Positions 15,625 through 23,071 of a stretch of DNA of 64,000 bases are shown one piece after another; positions within the stretch are counted from its first letter, which is position 1, and each line of letters opens with the position of its first letter. The translations under genes and the position numbers were made by a program. Source of the DNA: Anaerolineae bacterium UTCFX1 (GTDB lineage Bacteria > Chloroflexota > Anaerolineae > Anaerolineales > Villigracilaceae); the NCBI GenBank assembly GCA_002050275.1, contig MWTB01000002.1, forward strand, positions 227,176 to 291,175, written 5' to 3'. The notes beneath the pieces were generated by a model, which searched no databases, was not told the DNA's origin, and was given only the letters and a program-made list of their open reading frames with translations.

Positions 15625-16431
15625 ATGCCGCATCTGAAATCAATTTCTGTGCGAGAGTTCAATTCTCATGATAAAGACTCATTTCCGTTCACGTTGGAAA
15701 TCGTCAAATCGTTGCGTGAGATTCAATTCGCCTCGCCAGTGACATTCTTTGTCGGTGAGAACGGATCGGGCAAGTCAACCGTCCTCGAAACGATCGCCTG
15801 CGCCGCCGAATCCATCACAGTAGGAAGCGAAAGCGTGCGGACCGACAAATCCCTCGCGCCGCTTCGCAAACTCGCGCAATACTTCCGCCTCGCGTGGACG
15901 AAGCGCACGCGCAAAGGCTTCTTCCTGCGAGCGGAGGATTTCTTCGGGTACGCCAAATCCATGCGGCAGACGAAGGAAGAATTTCAAGAAGAATTGGACA
16001 ATGTCAAAAGGGAATACAAGGGACGCTCCAAATACGCCGAAGCGCTGGCGAGCATGCCGTATCAAGGTCAACTGGCGGAGATGCAGCGCAGATACGGCGA
16101 TGGTCTCGACTCGCGCTCGCACGGCGAATCGTTTCTGACTCTCTTTCAATCCCGCTTCGCCCCCGACGGGTTGTATCTGCTCGACGAACCCGAAGCCGCG
16201 CTCTCGCCCATGCGCCAGCTGACATTCATCTCCGCGCTCAAACAGATGGTACAGGAAAATTCACAATTCATCATCGCCGCGCACTCGCCGATCCTGCTCG
16301 CGTTCCCCGGAGCGCAGATACTTCAATTTGCCAACGGCGCGATCCACGAAGCGAAATATCAACAACTCGAACACGTTCAGCTCACAAAGGATTTTTTGAA
16401 CAACCCCGATTCGTTTTTGAGACATTTATGA
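15625..16431 (+). CDS. AAA family ATPase (ABC-type P-loop, COG3910-like)
   Basis: A 268-residue stand-alone P-loop ATPase. Walker A is GENGSGKST (about residues 44-52), a signature-like SHGES lies near residue 170, and Walker B is LYLLDEPEAALSP followed by an H-loop (IIAAHSP). A 60-residue basic/acidic insertion rich in K/R/E lies between Walker A and the signature. It matches the group of soluble predicted ATPases of unknown role related to RecF/SMC-type heads rather than transport ABC proteins. ATG 15625 is chosen because earlier in-frame codons are translated heptamer repeat. No partner nuclease is next to it, so assignment to a defence system is not supported. Confidence 0.87.
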   Translation: MPHLKSISVREFNSHDKDSFPFTLEIVKSLREIQFASPVTFFVGENGSGKSTVLETIACAAESITVGSESVRTDKSLAPLRKLAQYFRLAWTKRTRKGFFLRAEDFFGYAKSMRQTKEEFQEELDNVKREYKGRSKYAEALASMPYQGQLAEMQRRYGDGLDSRSHGESFLTLFQSRFAPDGLYLLDEPEAALSPMRQLTFISALKQMVQENSQFIIAAHSPILLAFPGAQILQFANGAIHEAKYQQLEHVQLTKDFLNNPDSFLRHL

Positions 16432-16508
16432 AACTCCGCCATGAAGTCTGGTTATGAGTGTTATTGCCAAGGATCATTTCGCGTAGTTTTGGTTGAGCAG
16501 TGAACCAT

Positions 16509-16562
16509 CCACGAATTCTCGAATATCGGCGCGCTAATTCGTTTATTCGTGCATATTCGTGG
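16509..16562. repeat. Fold-back element made of CGAAT/ATTCG octamers
   Basis: Begins with CCACGAAT and ends with ATTCGTGG, giving an 8-base perfect terminal inverted repeat. Inner units TCTCGAAT, ATTCGTTT and ATTCGTGC repeat the motif. It resembles the arms around the GxxExxY gene but contains no gene. Confidence 0.6.
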
Positions 16563-16582
16563 ACGGTCTTCATTTTTGTGCA

Positions 16583-17064
16583 GGACGGGTAAAATCGTTA
16601 TTGATGGAGAACAATATGCGAAGCAAATCAATATGCCTCTTCTTTGTAACGATTCTTTTAGCCTCCTGCGCCGCGCCCACACAACAAGCGACGGTCATCC
16701 CTCAGACTTCCGAAGCCTCCGAGACTCCCGAAGTCTTGACCGCAACACCAACCCAAGCTCCCACATCAATGCCGACAGCCACTACAATGCCCAAACCGGC
16801 TAAGGTGAACGCGCCGCCGTTCTCGCCCGAGGTGACCGCCGCACTAGAGAAGAGTGGACTCAGCGTTGCACCAGAGGATCTTTGTCTCTGGGAGGGGACG
16901 GAGGGAGCAACGGTGCAGTGCCTGACCCTCAACCCCGAGAATGTGCCAGAGCTCGCGGATAACCTTCGTCGAATGACCAACCTGGTTTCGTGGATGAAAT
17001 CGTGGGACATTAAGAATAAGAGGCCAGGCAAGTACCCGACACTCGCCTCCTACGAGGCCATGAT
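16583..17064 (+). repeat. Long direct repeat, copy 1 (lipoprotein pair)
   Basis: About 480 bases nearly identical to 17982-18463 at a constant offset of 1399 bases. It covers the promoter, leader and first ~150 codons of the lipoprotein gene, then similarity drops sharply. Confidence 0.85.
16590..16595 (+). promoter_or_regulatory. -10-like TAAAAT of lipoprotein gene A
   Basis: TAAAAT 20 bases before the ATG at 16616, conserved in the second copy at 17989-17994. GGAG lies six bases before the ATG. Confidence 0.4.
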
Positions 17065-17659
17065 TGCGTCTCATCCCCTGCAACTTGCTAAGGATGTAGA
17101 TGTTATCTGGCATCCTGAGTCTGCTGATTTGGACCTTCCAGCCGCGCTCTGGCAAAAAGCCAGCGAGCTCACTGGACCAGATGGCGCAAGAGTAGGCAAT
17201 GGCGCCCTCATAGATCTGAGCCAGGTAGGACTAGAACTGGTTGATGCGAATTGGGATAGTTTAAAGGATCAAAAAGAATGGACACTAATGGGTGGTGGTT
17301 CAGCGGTTAAACAGATAGTACGACCAATCGAAGGGCGAGAAGGTGTGTGGCGGATAGTCTGGCAAGTGGCAAATGTACCAAACTTGCAAAACAAAATCGC
17401 GACAGATACAGACAAAGATGGGATTAGCGATTCAGGAATATTATTATCAGATAGCACTTTGACACTCGCACAAAACACGGCTAGTTACAACCAACTATTA
17501 AATGTGATTAATGAGACATTTAGGATAGTAGAGGTGGATGCAAAGAATAGCTTTATAAATAGTGGGAGAGGGATTCAATTTGGGAAGTTGGGTAGACTTC
17601 CTTTAGAAATAATGAAAAAAATGCAAGATGGCACCAAGTTTTTTGGCTCAGGTAACTAG
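16616..17659 (+). CDS. Lipoprotein paralogue A, unknown function
   Basis: A 347-residue predicted lipoprotein. The signal has a basic start (MRSK), a hydrophobic core and LASC with Cys18. A Thr/Pro/Ser-rich linker runs to about residue 65, then a globular part with a conserved segment (FSPEVTAALEKSGLSVAPEDLC, with C-L-W and QCLTL cysteines). Residues 264-272 form a D-x-D-x-D-G-x-x-D calcium-loop pattern (DTDKDGISD). No family recognised. ATG 16616 is selected for the GGAG six bases upstream. The first ~150 residues are almost the same as in paralogue B, while the rest shares only scattered motifs such as ARVGNGALID and the end M-x-x-G-T-x-F-F. Surface location is inferred. Confidence 0.85.
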   Translation: MRSKSICLFFVTILLASCAAPTQQATVIPQTSEASETPEVLTATPTQAPTSMPTATTMPKPAKVNAPPFSPEVTAALEKSGLSVAPEDLCLWEGTEGATVQCLTLNPENVPELADNLRRMTNLVSWMKSWDIKNKRPGKYPTLASYEAMIASHPLQLAKDVDVIWHPESADLDLPAALWQKASELTGPDGARVGNGALIDLSQVGLELVDANWDSLKDQKEWTLMGGGSAVKQIVRPIEGREGVWRIVWQVANVPNLQNKIATDTDKDGISDSGILLSDSTLTLAQNTASYNQLLNVINETFRIVEVDAKNSFINSGRGIQFGKLGRLPLEIMKKMQDGTKFFGSGN

Positions 17660-17714
17660 GTATCCTAGGGAAGTAGAGTTGCTATCGTAGGGTGGTTTGT
17701 GGTACGAATGATGT

Positions 17715-17873
17715 ATGAGGAGAGTAGTGTGGGGGTTGCTCATTGTAGTTGTGCTAGTTGGTGGCTGGTACACATGGGGGCATGTTGCGATAAGCAATAG
17801 ACTCGCTTGGATCTCGTGTAACCCCAGTTGGCGGTGGAAGATAAACTCAGCCTGCCCGCTTCCGCGCGGTTGA
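17715..17873 (+). CDS. Possible 52-aa single-pass membrane peptide
   Basis: A short frame in the 355-base gap between the paralogues. It encodes a basic N-terminus (MRRV), a hydrophobic stretch of about 14 residues (GLLIVVVLVGGWY) and a Trp/Cys/Pro-containing tail. No good ribosome-binding site is seen. It could be a real small protein or a remnant; the rest of the gap holds only the terminator at 17922-17961. Confidence 0.3.
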   Translation: MRRVVWGLLIVVVLVGGWYTWGHVAISNRLAWISCNPSWRWKINSACPLPRG

Positions 17874-17921
17874 ACGTGGCGTTTGAGACAGTCGCCGCGT
17901 AATTTGGGGTATGAAGGGAAT

Positions 17922-17961
17922 AAAAGGATTCCGAGGTTGTTAGAGACTTCGGAATCCTTTT
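17922..17961 (+). terminator. Rho-independent terminator, 13-bp perfect stem
   Basis: AAAAGGATTCCGA pairs with TCGGAATCCTTTT around a 14-base loop. The A and T runs at the ends make it usable in both directions. It separates the two lipoprotein genes, so each has its own promoter. Confidence 0.8.
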
Positions 17962-17981
17962 GTCTTTAATCTATTTGCAGG

Positions 17982-18463
17982 AGGCGGGTAAAATCGTTGT
18001 TGATGGAGAACAACATGCGAAGCAAATTAATATTCCTATTCCTTACAACGATTCTTTTAGCCTCCTGCGCCGCGCCGACACAACAGGCGACGGTCATCCC
18101 TCAGACTTCGGAAGTCTCGGAGACTTCCGAAGTCTTGACCGCGATGCCAACCCAAACTCCCACATCAATGCCGACAGCCACTACAACGCCCAAACCGGCT
18201 AAGGTGAACGCGCCGCCGTTCTCGCCAGAGGTGACCACCGCACTAGAGAAGAATGGACTCAGCGTTGCACCAGAAGACCTTTGTCTCTGGGAGGGGACGG
18301 AGGGGGCAACGGTGCAGTGCCTGACGCTCAACCCTGAGAATGTGCCAGAGCTCGCGGATAATCTGCGTCGAATGACTAATCTGGTTTCGTGGATGAAATC
18401 GTGGGACATTAAGAATAAGAGGCCAGGCAAGTACCCAACCCTCGCCTCCTACGAGGCGATGCT
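17982..18463 (+). repeat. Long direct repeat, copy 2 (lipoprotein pair)
   Basis: Partner of 16583-17064, without indels inside the aligned coding part. The copy includes its own TAAAAT at 17989-17994 and the same GGAG leader. Confidence 0.85.
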
Positions 18464-19070
18464 CAAGAATAAGCCAATGCAACTAGCCATGGATGTAGGC
18501 ATGGTCTGGCACCCAGATAAGAGAGTGTTGGGTACAGCGGGAGTTTTCCGACCTGCGAGCGAGTGGGAGATAGACGGCGTGAGAGTGGGCAACGGCGCCC
18601 TCATTGATACGGGTCAGATAGGCATGGAGATAGTGGACTGGACAGAGGCACAGCAAGAGGGCGGGTATATACAGTTCGGTGCGGGACTGAGAGTTAAACA
18701 GATCTTGATACCTGTGGAAGGGGTATTAGTCAACGGACAACAAGTATTTAGAGTCGAGTTTAGATTCACAGATGGGGCAGATTTTATGGATAAGGCAAAA
18801 TTTGATCAAAATTCTGATGGCGTGAATGACTACGGGCTATTGATACCACATAAAACTTTACCTACTTCAGACAATGCAAGGTCGTGGAATCAACTGATGA
18901 ACTGGATAGGGAATGTTGCGCAGGTTATTGGGAGGAACCCTAAGACGGCGGTGGTGGATAGCTTTTATAACTATATAGAGTTTACCGCAGGCGGGGAAGT
19001 GATCCTCAATAAAGAGATCATGGACAAGATGGCGGAGGGGACAGAGTTCTTTGAAGTTGTGCCACAGTAA
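18015..19070 (+). CDS. Lipoprotein paralogue B, unknown function
   Basis: A 351-residue predicted lipoprotein, tandem paralogue of the gene at 16616. It has the same signal and LASC lipobox (Cys18), the same Thr/Pro linker and almost the same residues to about 150 (EAM in ASYEAM). The C-terminal part differs: MLKNKPMQLAMDVGMVWHPD, then VRVGNGALIDTGQ, and a calcium-loop pattern DQNSDGVND at 264-272, the same position as in A. It ends GTEFFEVVPQ. The 34 bases that encode this end are repeated directly after the stop codon in a variant form. No family recognised; calcium binding is inferred from the loop only. Confidence 0.85.
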   Translation: MRSKLIFLFLTTILLASCAAPTQQATVIPQTSEVSETSEVLTAMPTQTPTSMPTATTTPKPAKVNAPPFSPEVTTALEKNGLSVAPEDLCLWEGTEGATVQCLTLNPENVPELADNLRRMTNLVSWMKSWDIKNKRPGKYPTLASYEAMLKNKPMQLAMDVGMVWHPDKRVLGTAGVFRPASEWEIDGVRVGNGALIDTGQIGMEIVDWTEAQQEGGYIQFGAGLRVKQILIPVEGVLVNGQQVFRVEFRFTDGADFMDKAKFDQNSDGVNDYGLLIPHKTLPTSDNARSWNQLMNWIGNVAQVIGRNPKTAVVDSFYNYIEFTAGGEVILNKEIMDKMAEGTEFFEVVPQ

Positions 19071-19104
19071 GGGGACAGAGTTCTTTGGCGCAGAGCCACA
19101 GTAA
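19037..19104 (+). repeat. 34-base tandem duplication across the stop codon of paralogue B
   Basis: Two adjoining 34-base units, 29 positions identical, both ending in CCACAGTAA. The first encodes the real C-terminus (GTEFFEVVPQ, stop); the second would encode GTEFFGAEPQ and a stop, and lies outside the gene. Confidence 0.8.
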
Positions 19105-19134
19105 GTGGAGTTGCAGAGGCGGGTGTAAAAGTTC

Positions 19135-19200
19135 CCGCTTCGCCCTGCTTCTCCGCATGAGAGACTTGCGTGTCGCCGTAGAACCCGAGGGGCGAAGCGG
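19135..19200. other. Intergenic inverted repeat upstream of tsaD
   Basis: CCGCTTCGCCC (19135-19145) and GGGCGAAGCGG (19190-19200) are perfect 11-base complements with a 44-base spacer. No T run follows. The 221-base gap before tsaD holds this, the duplicated tail and a CATAAT (19274-19279) 12 bases before the tsaD ATG. Confidence 0.4.
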
Positions 19201-19291
19201 AAGTATGCTCTGGAAAAGCAAACAAGCCATTGAAGATTAAGGAATCTCAAAGAATTAATTCCCGCAAATATGACATAATAGAAAAAATCTC

Positions 19292-20320
19292 ATGTCTTCA
19301 CTTCCCAATGCCCGCATCCTCGCCATCGAATCCTCCTGCGATGAAACCGCCTGCGCCGTCATCGAAAACGGACGCGCGCTTCTCGCCTCCACCGTCGCCT
19401 CGCAAATGGACATCCACGCGCGATATGGCGGCGTGTTCCCCGAAGTCGCCTCGCGCCAGCATGTGTTGAGCGTCATCCCCGTCGTTCAGCAGACGCTCGC
19501 CAAGTCGAATCTCTCGCTCAATGATATGGACGCCATCGCGGTCACGCGCGGACCCGGTCTTGCTGGCTCGCTCGTCGTCGGCATGAACATGGCGAAGGGA
19601 CTCGCGCTCGCGCTGGGTCTTCCGCTTGTCGGCGTCAATCATCTTGAAGGGCATATTTATTCTGCGTGGATTCACACTGCGGGCGAAGCGATTCCTCCCG
19701 AACCGCAATTCCCATTGATGGCGCTCCTCGTCTCTGGCGGACACACCGAACTGAATCTGATGACCGATCATTTGACGTACAAACGCCTCGGCTCCACTCT
19801 CGACGATGCGGCTGGCGAGGCTTTCGACAAAGTTGGTCGCCTCCTCGGGCTCCCGTTCCCCGGTGGACCCGCCATTCAGAAAGCTGCCGAAAGCGGAGAA
19901 TCGACTCGATTCAAATTCACTCGCGCGAAGTTAGACAATCCCTACGCTTTCTCGTTCAGCGGACTCAAAACCGCCGTACTGTACGAGGTCAACGCGTTGA
20001 AGAAAGCAGGCGTTGAACTTCCCGTCGCCGATCTAGCCGCGTCCTTCCAAGCGACCGCAGTTGACATTCTCTTCAACAAAACGATGCAAGCCGCGCGCGA
20101 CTTCAAGGCAAAAGAAATTTTAGTCGCTGGCGGAGTCTCCGCCAATAAAGCGTTGCGGACCGCGTTTCAATCTCAAACGGAATTCAAAGTGAACATCCCC
20201 GCGTTTTCGTTATGCACCGACAACGCCGCCATGATCGCCGCGGCGGGATATTATTGTTATGCGTCTGGTCATGTTTCAACGATGGATATGGACGTCCAGC
20301 CGACGTGGGCACTGTCGTAA
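19292..20320 (+). CDS. tsaD: tRNA N6-adenosine threonylcarbamoyltransferase TsaD
   Basis: A 342-residue ASKHA-fold enzyme that transfers the threonylcarbamoyl group to A37 of ANN-decoding tRNAs. Family motifs are ILAIESSCDETACAV (N-terminal phosphate loop), GVNHLEGHIYS with the metal His pair (HxxxH), LVSGGHTEL, GEAFDKVGRLLG, AFSFSGLKTA and AGGVSANKALR. The ATG follows a CATAAT at 12 bases and lacks a Shine-Dalgarno, so the leader is very short. TsaC, which makes the substrate threonylcarbamoyl-AMP, is encoded convergently 146 bases away; TsaB and TsaE are not in the window. Confidence 0.97.
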   Translation: MSSLPNARILAIESSCDETACAVIENGRALLASTVASQMDIHARYGGVFPEVASRQHVLSVIPVVQQTLAKSNLSLNDMDAIAVTRGPGLAGSLVVGMNMAKGLALALGLPLVGVNHLEGHIYSAWIHTAGEAIPPEPQFPLMALLVSGGHTELNLMTDHLTYKRLGSTLDDAAGEAFDKVGRLLGLPFPGGPAIQKAAESGESTRFKFTRAKLDNPYAFSFSGLKTAVLYEVNALKKAGVELPVADLAASFQATAVDILFNKTMQAARDFKAKEILVAGGVSANKALRTAFQSQTEFKVNIPAFSLCTDNAAMIAAAGYYCYASGHVSTMDMDVQPTWALS

Positions 20321-20325
20321 AAATA

Positions 20326-20358
20326 ATCCTTGCGAAGGTTCTGAACCTTCGCAAGGAT
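20326..20358. terminator. 15-bp palindromic hairpin between tsaD and tsaC
   Basis: ATCCTTGCGAAGGTT pairs perfectly with AACCTTCGCAAGGAT around CTG, five bases after tsaD. A close copy occurs at 22003-22034, so it is a dispersed palindrome that probably serves as a terminator. No long T run follows. Confidence 0.6.
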
Positions 20359-20371
20359 GTTGCATTAAACC

Positions 20372-20409
20372 CAAACCGCCCTTGGCTTGCCCGAGCCGCG
20401 GACGGTTTG
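20372..20409. other. Second imperfect hairpin in the tsaD-tsaC gap
   Basis: CAAACCG (20372-20378) pairs with CGGTTTG (20403-20409), and inner CC/GG and GGCT/AGCC pairs are separated by small symmetric bulges. It may help end transcription of either convergent gene. Confidence 0.4.
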
Positions 20410-20466
20410 TTAAGGAGAATGCAATTATCATTATAGTCTCCGAGTTTAGCGCAACCTGAACATGAA

Positions 20467-21093
20467 TTAAATGGGGGATGAGAGTTTTATTTTTATCTCT
20501 TCCAGCGAAATCGGTCCCTCGCGCAAAATTTCTATTTCATCGTTTGTACAATCTACAACCGTGGACGGAACTCCGCCCGGAGTTTTTCCTCCGTCAATGA
20601 TCAATTCAATGCGCCCGTTGAGTTGCGCGAAGACTTTCTCCGCAGTGGATGGACTCGGTTGTCCCGAAATGTTTGCGGAGGTCACTGCCATCGGTCCCGC
20701 CGCGCGGAGGAGGGCGCGAGCAACATCGTGGTCTGGCGCTCGTACGCCGACGGTGGATGTGGCAGAGACGGCTGAAGGGAGAGTCGGCTGTTTGGGGATG
20801 ATGCAGGTCAAAGGTCCGGGGAAGAAGCGGGCGGCGATCCGTCGCGCGATGTCTGGAATATCCATCCCAACTTTATCCATGTCATCCGCATCCGCGATCA
20901 AAACGGGGATCGCTTTTTCGATGGAACGATCCTTCGCGACATAAATTGACTCGACCGCTTTGCCATCGTACACAAGCGAACCAACGCCGTAAACTGTGTC
21001 GGTGGGGAAGGCGATCAGCCCGCCGTTGTTTAAAACATCAAGCGCAAGATCAATTGCGTCGGGCGAATCAGCTGAGACAATGATCGTTTTCAT
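20467..21093 (-). CDS. tsaC: Threonylcarbamoyl-AMP synthase (Sua5/YrdC family)
   Basis: A 208-residue YrdC-fold enzyme making threonylcarbamoyl-AMP from Thr, bicarbonate and ATP for the t6A tRNA modification completed by TsaD. Motifs include GGLIAFPTDTVYGVG (substrate/ATP cleft), IYVAKDRSIEKAIPVLI, FFPGPLTCII and the serine-rich VTSANISGQPSP. There is no C-terminal Sua5 domain, so it is the short form. Its ATG overlaps the prmC stop by four bases (ATGA), showing translational coupling. It is the last gene of the prfA-agmatinase-prmC-tsaC group. Confidence 0.95.
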   Translation of the reverse strand: MKTIIVSADSPDAIDLALDVLNNGGLIAFPTDTVYGVGSLVYDGKAVESIYVAKDRSIEKAIPVLIADADDMDKVGMDIPDIARRIAARFFPGPLTCIIPKQPTLPSAVSATSTVGVRAPDHDVARALLRAAGPMAVTSANISGQPSPSTAEKVFAQLNGRIELIIDGGKTPGGVPSTVVDCTNDEIEILREGPISLEEIKIKLSSPI

Positions 21094-21956
21094 AATTGAA
21101 TTTCGAGTAGGCGATCTCTGCCTGTGAGGTCTGGATGCAATGTGATGTTTGCGTTTTGAAAATGTTGACGGGCGAGTTGAGCCGTTTGCTCGCCAAGCGT
21201 AGACTCGATCTCCAGCAAAATCAACGCGTTGGGCGCAAGCCGATCAGGGACGATGCTCAAGAGTTTGCGAAATGTATCAAGCCCATCTTCGCCGCCATCT
21301 AACGCGAGGGTTGGCTCGCGTTGATACACGGGAAGATGTTTGAGCGTGTTCGTTGGAATATAGGGCAGATTAGAACAGACCAAGTCGAAGGTCGAAGATC
21401 GGTGGTCTGACATTTGACTTTCGACTTTTGACTCGGGAAGAAGATCGCATTCAACAAACTCAATCCGCTCGCTTGCATTATGTTTTTCTGCGTTTTGTTT
21501 CGCAACCTGCAACGCCTTCGCGGAAATATCGGCAGCAAGAATGTTTGCCTTCGGGACATTCACCGCAATCGAAACCGCGATCGCGCCCGATCCTGTGCCA
21601 ATGTCTGCCACGTTGGTCTTGGATGGATTTTTTTGCAAAAACGAGATCGCTTTTTCAACGAGCAATTCGGTTTCGGGACGTGGGATCAACACATCGGGCG
21701 TGACTTCAAATTCCAAGCCGAAAAATTCCCAGCGACCTAACACATACGGGAAAGGCTCGCCATTCTCCAACCGCGCAAGCGATGATTGAAGTTGAGTCTG
21801 CTGTTCGTCTGTAAGAGTCAATTCAGGGTGAGCCAAAATCCACGAGCGCGGACGATCCACGATGCGGGCTAACAGCACGGACGCGTCGAGTGCGGGCGTG
21901 TCGCTGACCGACGCGAGTCGAGAAGTAATTTCTGTGAGCGAATCTCTGTTTGGCAT
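21090..21956 (-). CDS. prmC: Release factor glutamine methyltransferase PrmC
   Basis: A 288-residue S-adenosylmethionine-dependent enzyme that methylates the GGQ glutamine of release factors. The N-terminal helical domain (residues to about 80) is followed by the Rossmann domain with IPRPETELLVE, VADIGTGSGAIAVS (SAM site) and CSNLPYIPT in place of the commoner NPPY. Between DLLP and FDLV lies an unusual insertion (ESKVESQMSDHRSST) encoded by tandem heptamers at 21384-21432. ATG 21956 is chosen; an in-frame GTG at 21971 is inside a second heptamer array. RF1, the likely substrate, is encoded upstream in the same direction, with an agmatinase gene between. Confidence 0.93.
   Translation of the reverse strand: MPNRDSLTEITSRLASVSDTPALDASVLLARIVDRPRSWILAHPELTLTDEQQTQLQSSLARLENGEPFPYVLGRWEFFGLEFEVTPDVLIPRPETELLVEKAISFLQKNPSKTNVADIGTGSGAIAVSIAVNVPKANILAADISAKALQVAKQNAEKHNASERIEFVECDLLPESKVESQMSDHRSSTFDLVCSNLPYIPTNTLKHLPVYQREPTLALDGGEDGLDTFRKLLSIVPDRLAPNALILLEIESTLGEQTAQLARQHFQNANITLHPDLTGRDRLLEIQL
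21384..21432 (-). repeat. Seven tandem heptamers inside prmC, fold-back
   Basis: On the plus strand the units read GTCGAAG, GTCGAAG, ATCGGTG, GTCTGAC, ATTTGAC, TTTCGAC, TTTTGAC. The two ends are inverted copies (13 of 15 matches between 21382-21396 and 21413-21427). The array is in frame and has no stop. Confidence 0.75.
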
Positions 21957-21960
21957 CGAG

Positions 21961-21995
21961 CCACGTTCCACTTTCTACTTTCTTCTTTCGTTTCT
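21961..21995 (-). repeat. Heptamer array in the prmC leader
   Basis: Five plus-strand units CCACGTT, CCACTTT, CTACTTT, CTTCTTT, CGTTTCT lie directly upstream of the prmC ATG, spanning the possible GTG start at 21971. Confidence 0.6.
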
Positions 21996-22002
21996 AGCGC
22001 GT

Positions 22003-22034
22003 ATCCTTGCGAAGGTTTACAACCTTCGCAAGAT
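22003..22034 (-). terminator. Palindromic hairpin after the agmatinase gene
   Basis: ATCCTTGCGAAGGTT, loop TAC, then AACCTTCGCAAGAT, abutting the agmatinase stop codon. It is a second copy of the palindrome at 20326-20358. Weak as a classic terminator because there is no T run. Confidence 0.5.
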
Positions 22035-22966
22035 TATTTGATCGCCAGCAACGACAAATACTCAAACACAATATTCGACGCGAGAATCGCCGTGATGTCG
22101 CCGTGATCGAACGGGGGAGAAACTTCGACGAGATCGAAGCCGATGAGATTCAATCCGTGCAGTCCGCGCACGAGTTGGAGAAGTTGATAACTGGTCAACC
22201 CGCCGACTTCGGGAGTCCCCGTCCCGGGCGCGAAGGCTGGGTCAGCCGAATCAATATCCACGGTGACGTAGACCGCGCCCTTCATCCGCTGGTGAACTTC
22301 TTTGAGAATTTCGGCGATGCCTTTTTCCATCACCTCGTGGATGGTGACCGTGCGCGCGCCGAGTTTCTTCGCGTCGGCGTAATCGTTCTCGCCGCTGAGC
22401 GGACCGCGAATGCCGATCTGCATGTATTCGCCCTCGCGGATCAATCCTTCTTGCAGCGCGTAGCGGAACGGCGTGCCGTGACTGTATTTCACTTCTTCGA
22501 ATTCGGATTCCCACGTATCAATGTGCGCGTCAATGTGAACGAGCGAGACGGGTCCGTGTTTTTTGGCGTGAGCGCGCAAGAGGGGGAGCGCGATCGAATG
22601 ATCGCCGCCGAGCGTGATGAGCGTTGCGCCCGCGTTGATCACTTCGCTGGCTGTGTTCGTGATGGCGGTCATCGTGTGTTCGATGGAAGTCGGCACGACA
22701 GACACGTCGCCATAGTCAACAACATTTAGTTTTTTCAACGGGCTGACATTGAGAGTCGGGTTGTGTCCCCAGATCATCAACGATGCTTCGCGAATTTTAC
22801 GCGGACCGAATCGCGTCCCCGTGCGATACGATGTCCCGCTGTCGAACGGCACGCCCATCACCGCCACATCCACATCTTTCAACTTGCGCGTTACAGGCAG
22901 GCGCATAAATGATGGGATCCCCATGAATGGTTGCAGTCCAGCGCCGAATGCGGGGTTATCGTTCAT
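22034..22966 (-). CDS. Agmatinase/arginase-family ureohydrolase
   Basis: A 310-residue binuclear-manganese ureohydrolase. All metal motifs are present: GGDHSIALPL, HIDAHIDTWE, a SHGTPF loop, and DIDSADPAFAPGTGTPE. The GTGTPE end of the last motif and overall length suit agmatinase-type enzymes (agmatine to putrescine and urea), but guanidinobutyrase or guanidinase specificity cannot be excluded. The start has AAGGAG about 10 bases upstream. It lies between prfA and prmC, which are neighbours in many bacteria, so it looks inserted into that pair. Confidence 0.9.
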   Translation of the reverse strand: MNDNPAFGAGLQPFMGIPSFMRLPVTRKLKDVDVAVMGVPFDSGTSYRTGTRFGPRKIREASLMIWGHNPTLNVSPLKKLNVVDYGDVSVVPTSIEHTMTAITNTASEVINAGATLITLGGDHSIALPLLRAHAKKHGPVSLVHIDAHIDTWESEFEEVKYSHGTPFRYALQEGLIREGEYMQIGIRGPLSGENDYADAKKLGARTVTIHEVMEKGIAEILKEVHQRMKGAVYVTVDIDSADPAFAPGTGTPEVGGLTSYQLLQLVRGLHGLNLIGFDLVEVSPPFDHGDITAILASNIVFEYLSLLAIK

Positions 22967-22982
22967 TTGACGAACTCCTTCT

Positions 22983-23066
22983 TAAAACACAAAGGGCGCG
23001 AAGCGCGCAAAGGAATCTCTTTCTGCTTTCATCTTTCCTTCGCGAACTTTGCGCTCTTAGCGGTTG
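22983..23066. repeat. Degenerate ACAAAG/CGCAAAG inverted repeats between prfA and the agmatinase gene
   Basis: The gap holds AACACAAAGGGCGCGAAGCG on one side and TTCGCGAACTTTGCGCTC plus TTAGCGGTT on the other, imperfectly complementary. Similar text lies at 40926-41010 and 42124-42178. Confidence 0.5.
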
Positions 23067-23071
23067 GGAAA

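Noticed and set aside
15625..16431. Defence ATPase (Septu/Gabija-like)
   Set aside because: The ATPase lacks an adjacent nuclease partner. The GxxExxY gene is separated from it by an M24 peptidase gene, so a two-gene system is not supported.
17660..18014. tRNA or structured RNA in the largest gap
   Set aside because: No cloverleaf or conserved T-loop was found; apart from the possible 52-aa frame and the terminator nothing stands out.
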